Positions 62,931 through 64,000 of a stretch of 64,000 nucleotides of DNA are shown here, piece by piece. Under the pieces are notes generated by a model, which saw only the letters and a list, made by a program, of their open reading frames with translations, was not told the DNA's origin and searched no databases. Every line of letters starts with the position of its first letter. The stretch's first letter is position 1. The translations under genes were made by a program, and so were the position numbers. The stretch comes from Domibacillus tundrae (GTDB lineage Bacteria; Bacillota; Bacilli; Bacillales; Domibacillaceae). Location: NCBI RefSeq assembly GCF_000970675.1, contig NZ_LAJA01000001.1:620001-684000 (forward strand), read 5' to 3'.

Positions 62931-64000
62931 GTGGAAGATGTGGGACGCAACCAAAATATTATTGGGAAGTTGACACTATTATTATTGCTGCTGACGATTT
63001 ATTTTTCATTATTTTCTTTTTATGGAGGCCGGCTGTTTGATCGAGTGTTTTTAGCGGATGCCGTCTTTGATGAGGAAACGACAATTGGTCCTGAAACAGT
63101 CGATGAAATGACAGACAGTGAAACGGCAAAACTCCTAAATGAAAAACTGGAAGCCTGGCAGGATCAAGCTGTCATTAAACTGAAATATGCGGAAAAAGAA
63201 GTGCAAATGAGCAACGGTCTCGTGAATTTTCAAGTAGAACAATCCGTTCAGGAAGCAGCAGATGGACAGCAAAATCCATTAATTGCTTCTGTTTCACCTG
63301 ACCAGTTGAAGGAAGAGCTGGAACGAAAAATGCCAGCTCTTCAAACGGCCGAAAACGTGGACTTGGAAACAATGGCTGCAGACATTTCAGATATTGGTGA
63401 TTATTTAAAAACAGGTGAGTCTGTGCTGGACGTCTCTCTTTATCTGCAAGAAGATCAAAAAACAGCCAAAATCGCTGAAGTGACAGCGGATGGAGTTGAT
63501 GCCGCGACCGCAGATTTCATTAAAGCAAATCCAGCCATGGCTGTAAAAGGTGGGACATCCGTTTCGTTTAATAGCTGGGTTGAACCTGCAGGAGGAAAAA
63601 TAAACGAAAAAAGTTTGAACATTCTTTCATCATCGTTATACAAGCTAATCCTGAAAACGAATTTTGATGTGATGGAAAAAAATCAAAGCACGGATCTCCC
63701 GGAATACATTGAACTCGGCTATGAAGCAAAAGTACAAAAAGAAAAGAAACAAGATTTTGTTTTTTTTAACCGTAATGATTATTCATATACGATCAATTGG
63801 ACGGCAACAAATGGAAAATTATACGGTGTACTGACAGGTGTACCATTTTATTATACGTACGGAGCAGAATTGAAAAACAAAGAAACATTAAAAGCGAAAA
63901 CGGTTTTGCATTTTAGCCCTTCCCTTGATTACGGGACGATGAGAGTCGAACAATTTGGTGAAAGCGGCATGATGATTGATGTATACCGGAATCGTCTGGA
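62931..64000 (+). CDS. VanW-like membrane protein (3' cut by window end)
   Basis: Open from GTG 62931 to the last base, at least 356 codons. One N-terminal membrane helix (residues 13-33, LTLLLLLLTIYFSLF) is followed by an extracytoplasmic region. The segment at about 225-300 (SSSLYKLIL, LPEYIELGYEAKV, DFVFFNRNDYSYTINW) matches the VanW pattern, but the usual GGGxCQxSTTLY motif is degenerate (SLNILSSSLY). VanW-like genes often accompany type IV pilus genes in Gram-positive bacteria, so pil assembly genes may follow beyond the window (inference). Confidence 0.72.
   Translation, partial: MEDVGRNQNIIGKLTLLLLLLTIYFSLFSFYGGRLFDRVFLADAVFDEETTIGPETVDEMTDSETAKLLNEKLEAWQDQAVIKLKYAEKEVQMSNGLVNFQVEQSVQEAADGQQNPLIASVSPDQLKEELERKMPALQTAENVDLETMAADISDIGDYLKTGESVLDVSLYLQEDQKTAKIAEVTADGVDAATADFIKANPAMAVKGGTSVSFNSWVEPAGGKINEKSLNILSSSLYKLILKTNFDVMEKNQSTDLPEYIELGYEAKVQKEKKQDFVFFNRNDYSYTINWTATNGKLYGVLTGVPFYYTYGAELKNKETLKAKTVLHFSPSLDYGTMRVEQFGESGMMIDVYRNRL

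Overview
This window reads as a chromosome segment of an endospore-forming, low-to-moderate GC member of the Bacillaceae, close to Bacillus or Domibacillus. The basis is the sporulation and germination genes (gerE, gerM, a spoVID-like gene), the Bacillus subtilis-like gene order, strong AGGAGG-type ribosome binding sites, and candidate sigma-K and sigma-E promoters. Genus-level placement is inference.

Layout. (1) 1-5.9 kb: conserved block sdhB - acyl-CoA thioesterase - gerE - marR-type gene - racE/murI - gerM - rph - rdgB - ysnB, in the B. subtilis order. (2) About 6.1-33.7 kb: an AT-richer genomic island inserted at the 3' end of a tRNA-Arg(TCT) gene. It is bounded by a perfect 99-bp direct repeat (6119-6217 and 33593-33691), with a tyrosine integrase just inside the left end. 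(3) 33.7-53.5 kb: conserved chromosome again: SET-domain gene, TPR gene, tig, clpX, lonA, ysxC, a small membrane protein, hemAXCDBL, spoVID-like, valS, folC. (4) 53.5-64 kb: a surface locus with a secreted VWA protein, three type IV prepilin-like genes on the minus strand, a membrane-anchored acidic protein with a tandem repeat, a PRC-barrel protein and a VanW-like protein cut off by the window end.

The island is mainly a defence and mobility region. From left to right it carries an SLH-anchored SGNH hydrolase, a membrane-anchored Mrr-like nuclease, and a replication-like module (HTH protein, zinc/HNH-like protein, unknown 364-aa protein, long inverted repeats, small ribbon-helix-helix gene). 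Next come a lone OLD-family nuclease, a type I HsdR cut off after helicase motif III, two unrecognised genes placed directly after that break, and a complete type I hsdM-hsdS-hsdR operon. The right end holds a frameshifted second integrase, a tRNA-Arg(CCT), an EVE-HNH-like nuclease, a small HNH protein and a duplicated integrase fragment. The damaged integrase pieces suggest the island grew by more than one insertion.

The most promising undescribed material is: the gene at 19849-20703 (possible zinc-ribbon immune effector) with its neighbour at 20791-21099; the apparent relatedness of that neighbour to the protein at 11336-11644; a 17-nt motif repeated exactly in front of two terminators (7467 and 11154); and two elements (11984 and 15766) with conserved ends, identical 42-nt spacing and variable centres, each ahead of a DNA-binding protein gene. 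No searches or folding programs were run. Families were assigned by reading motifs, so remote assignments are tentative.
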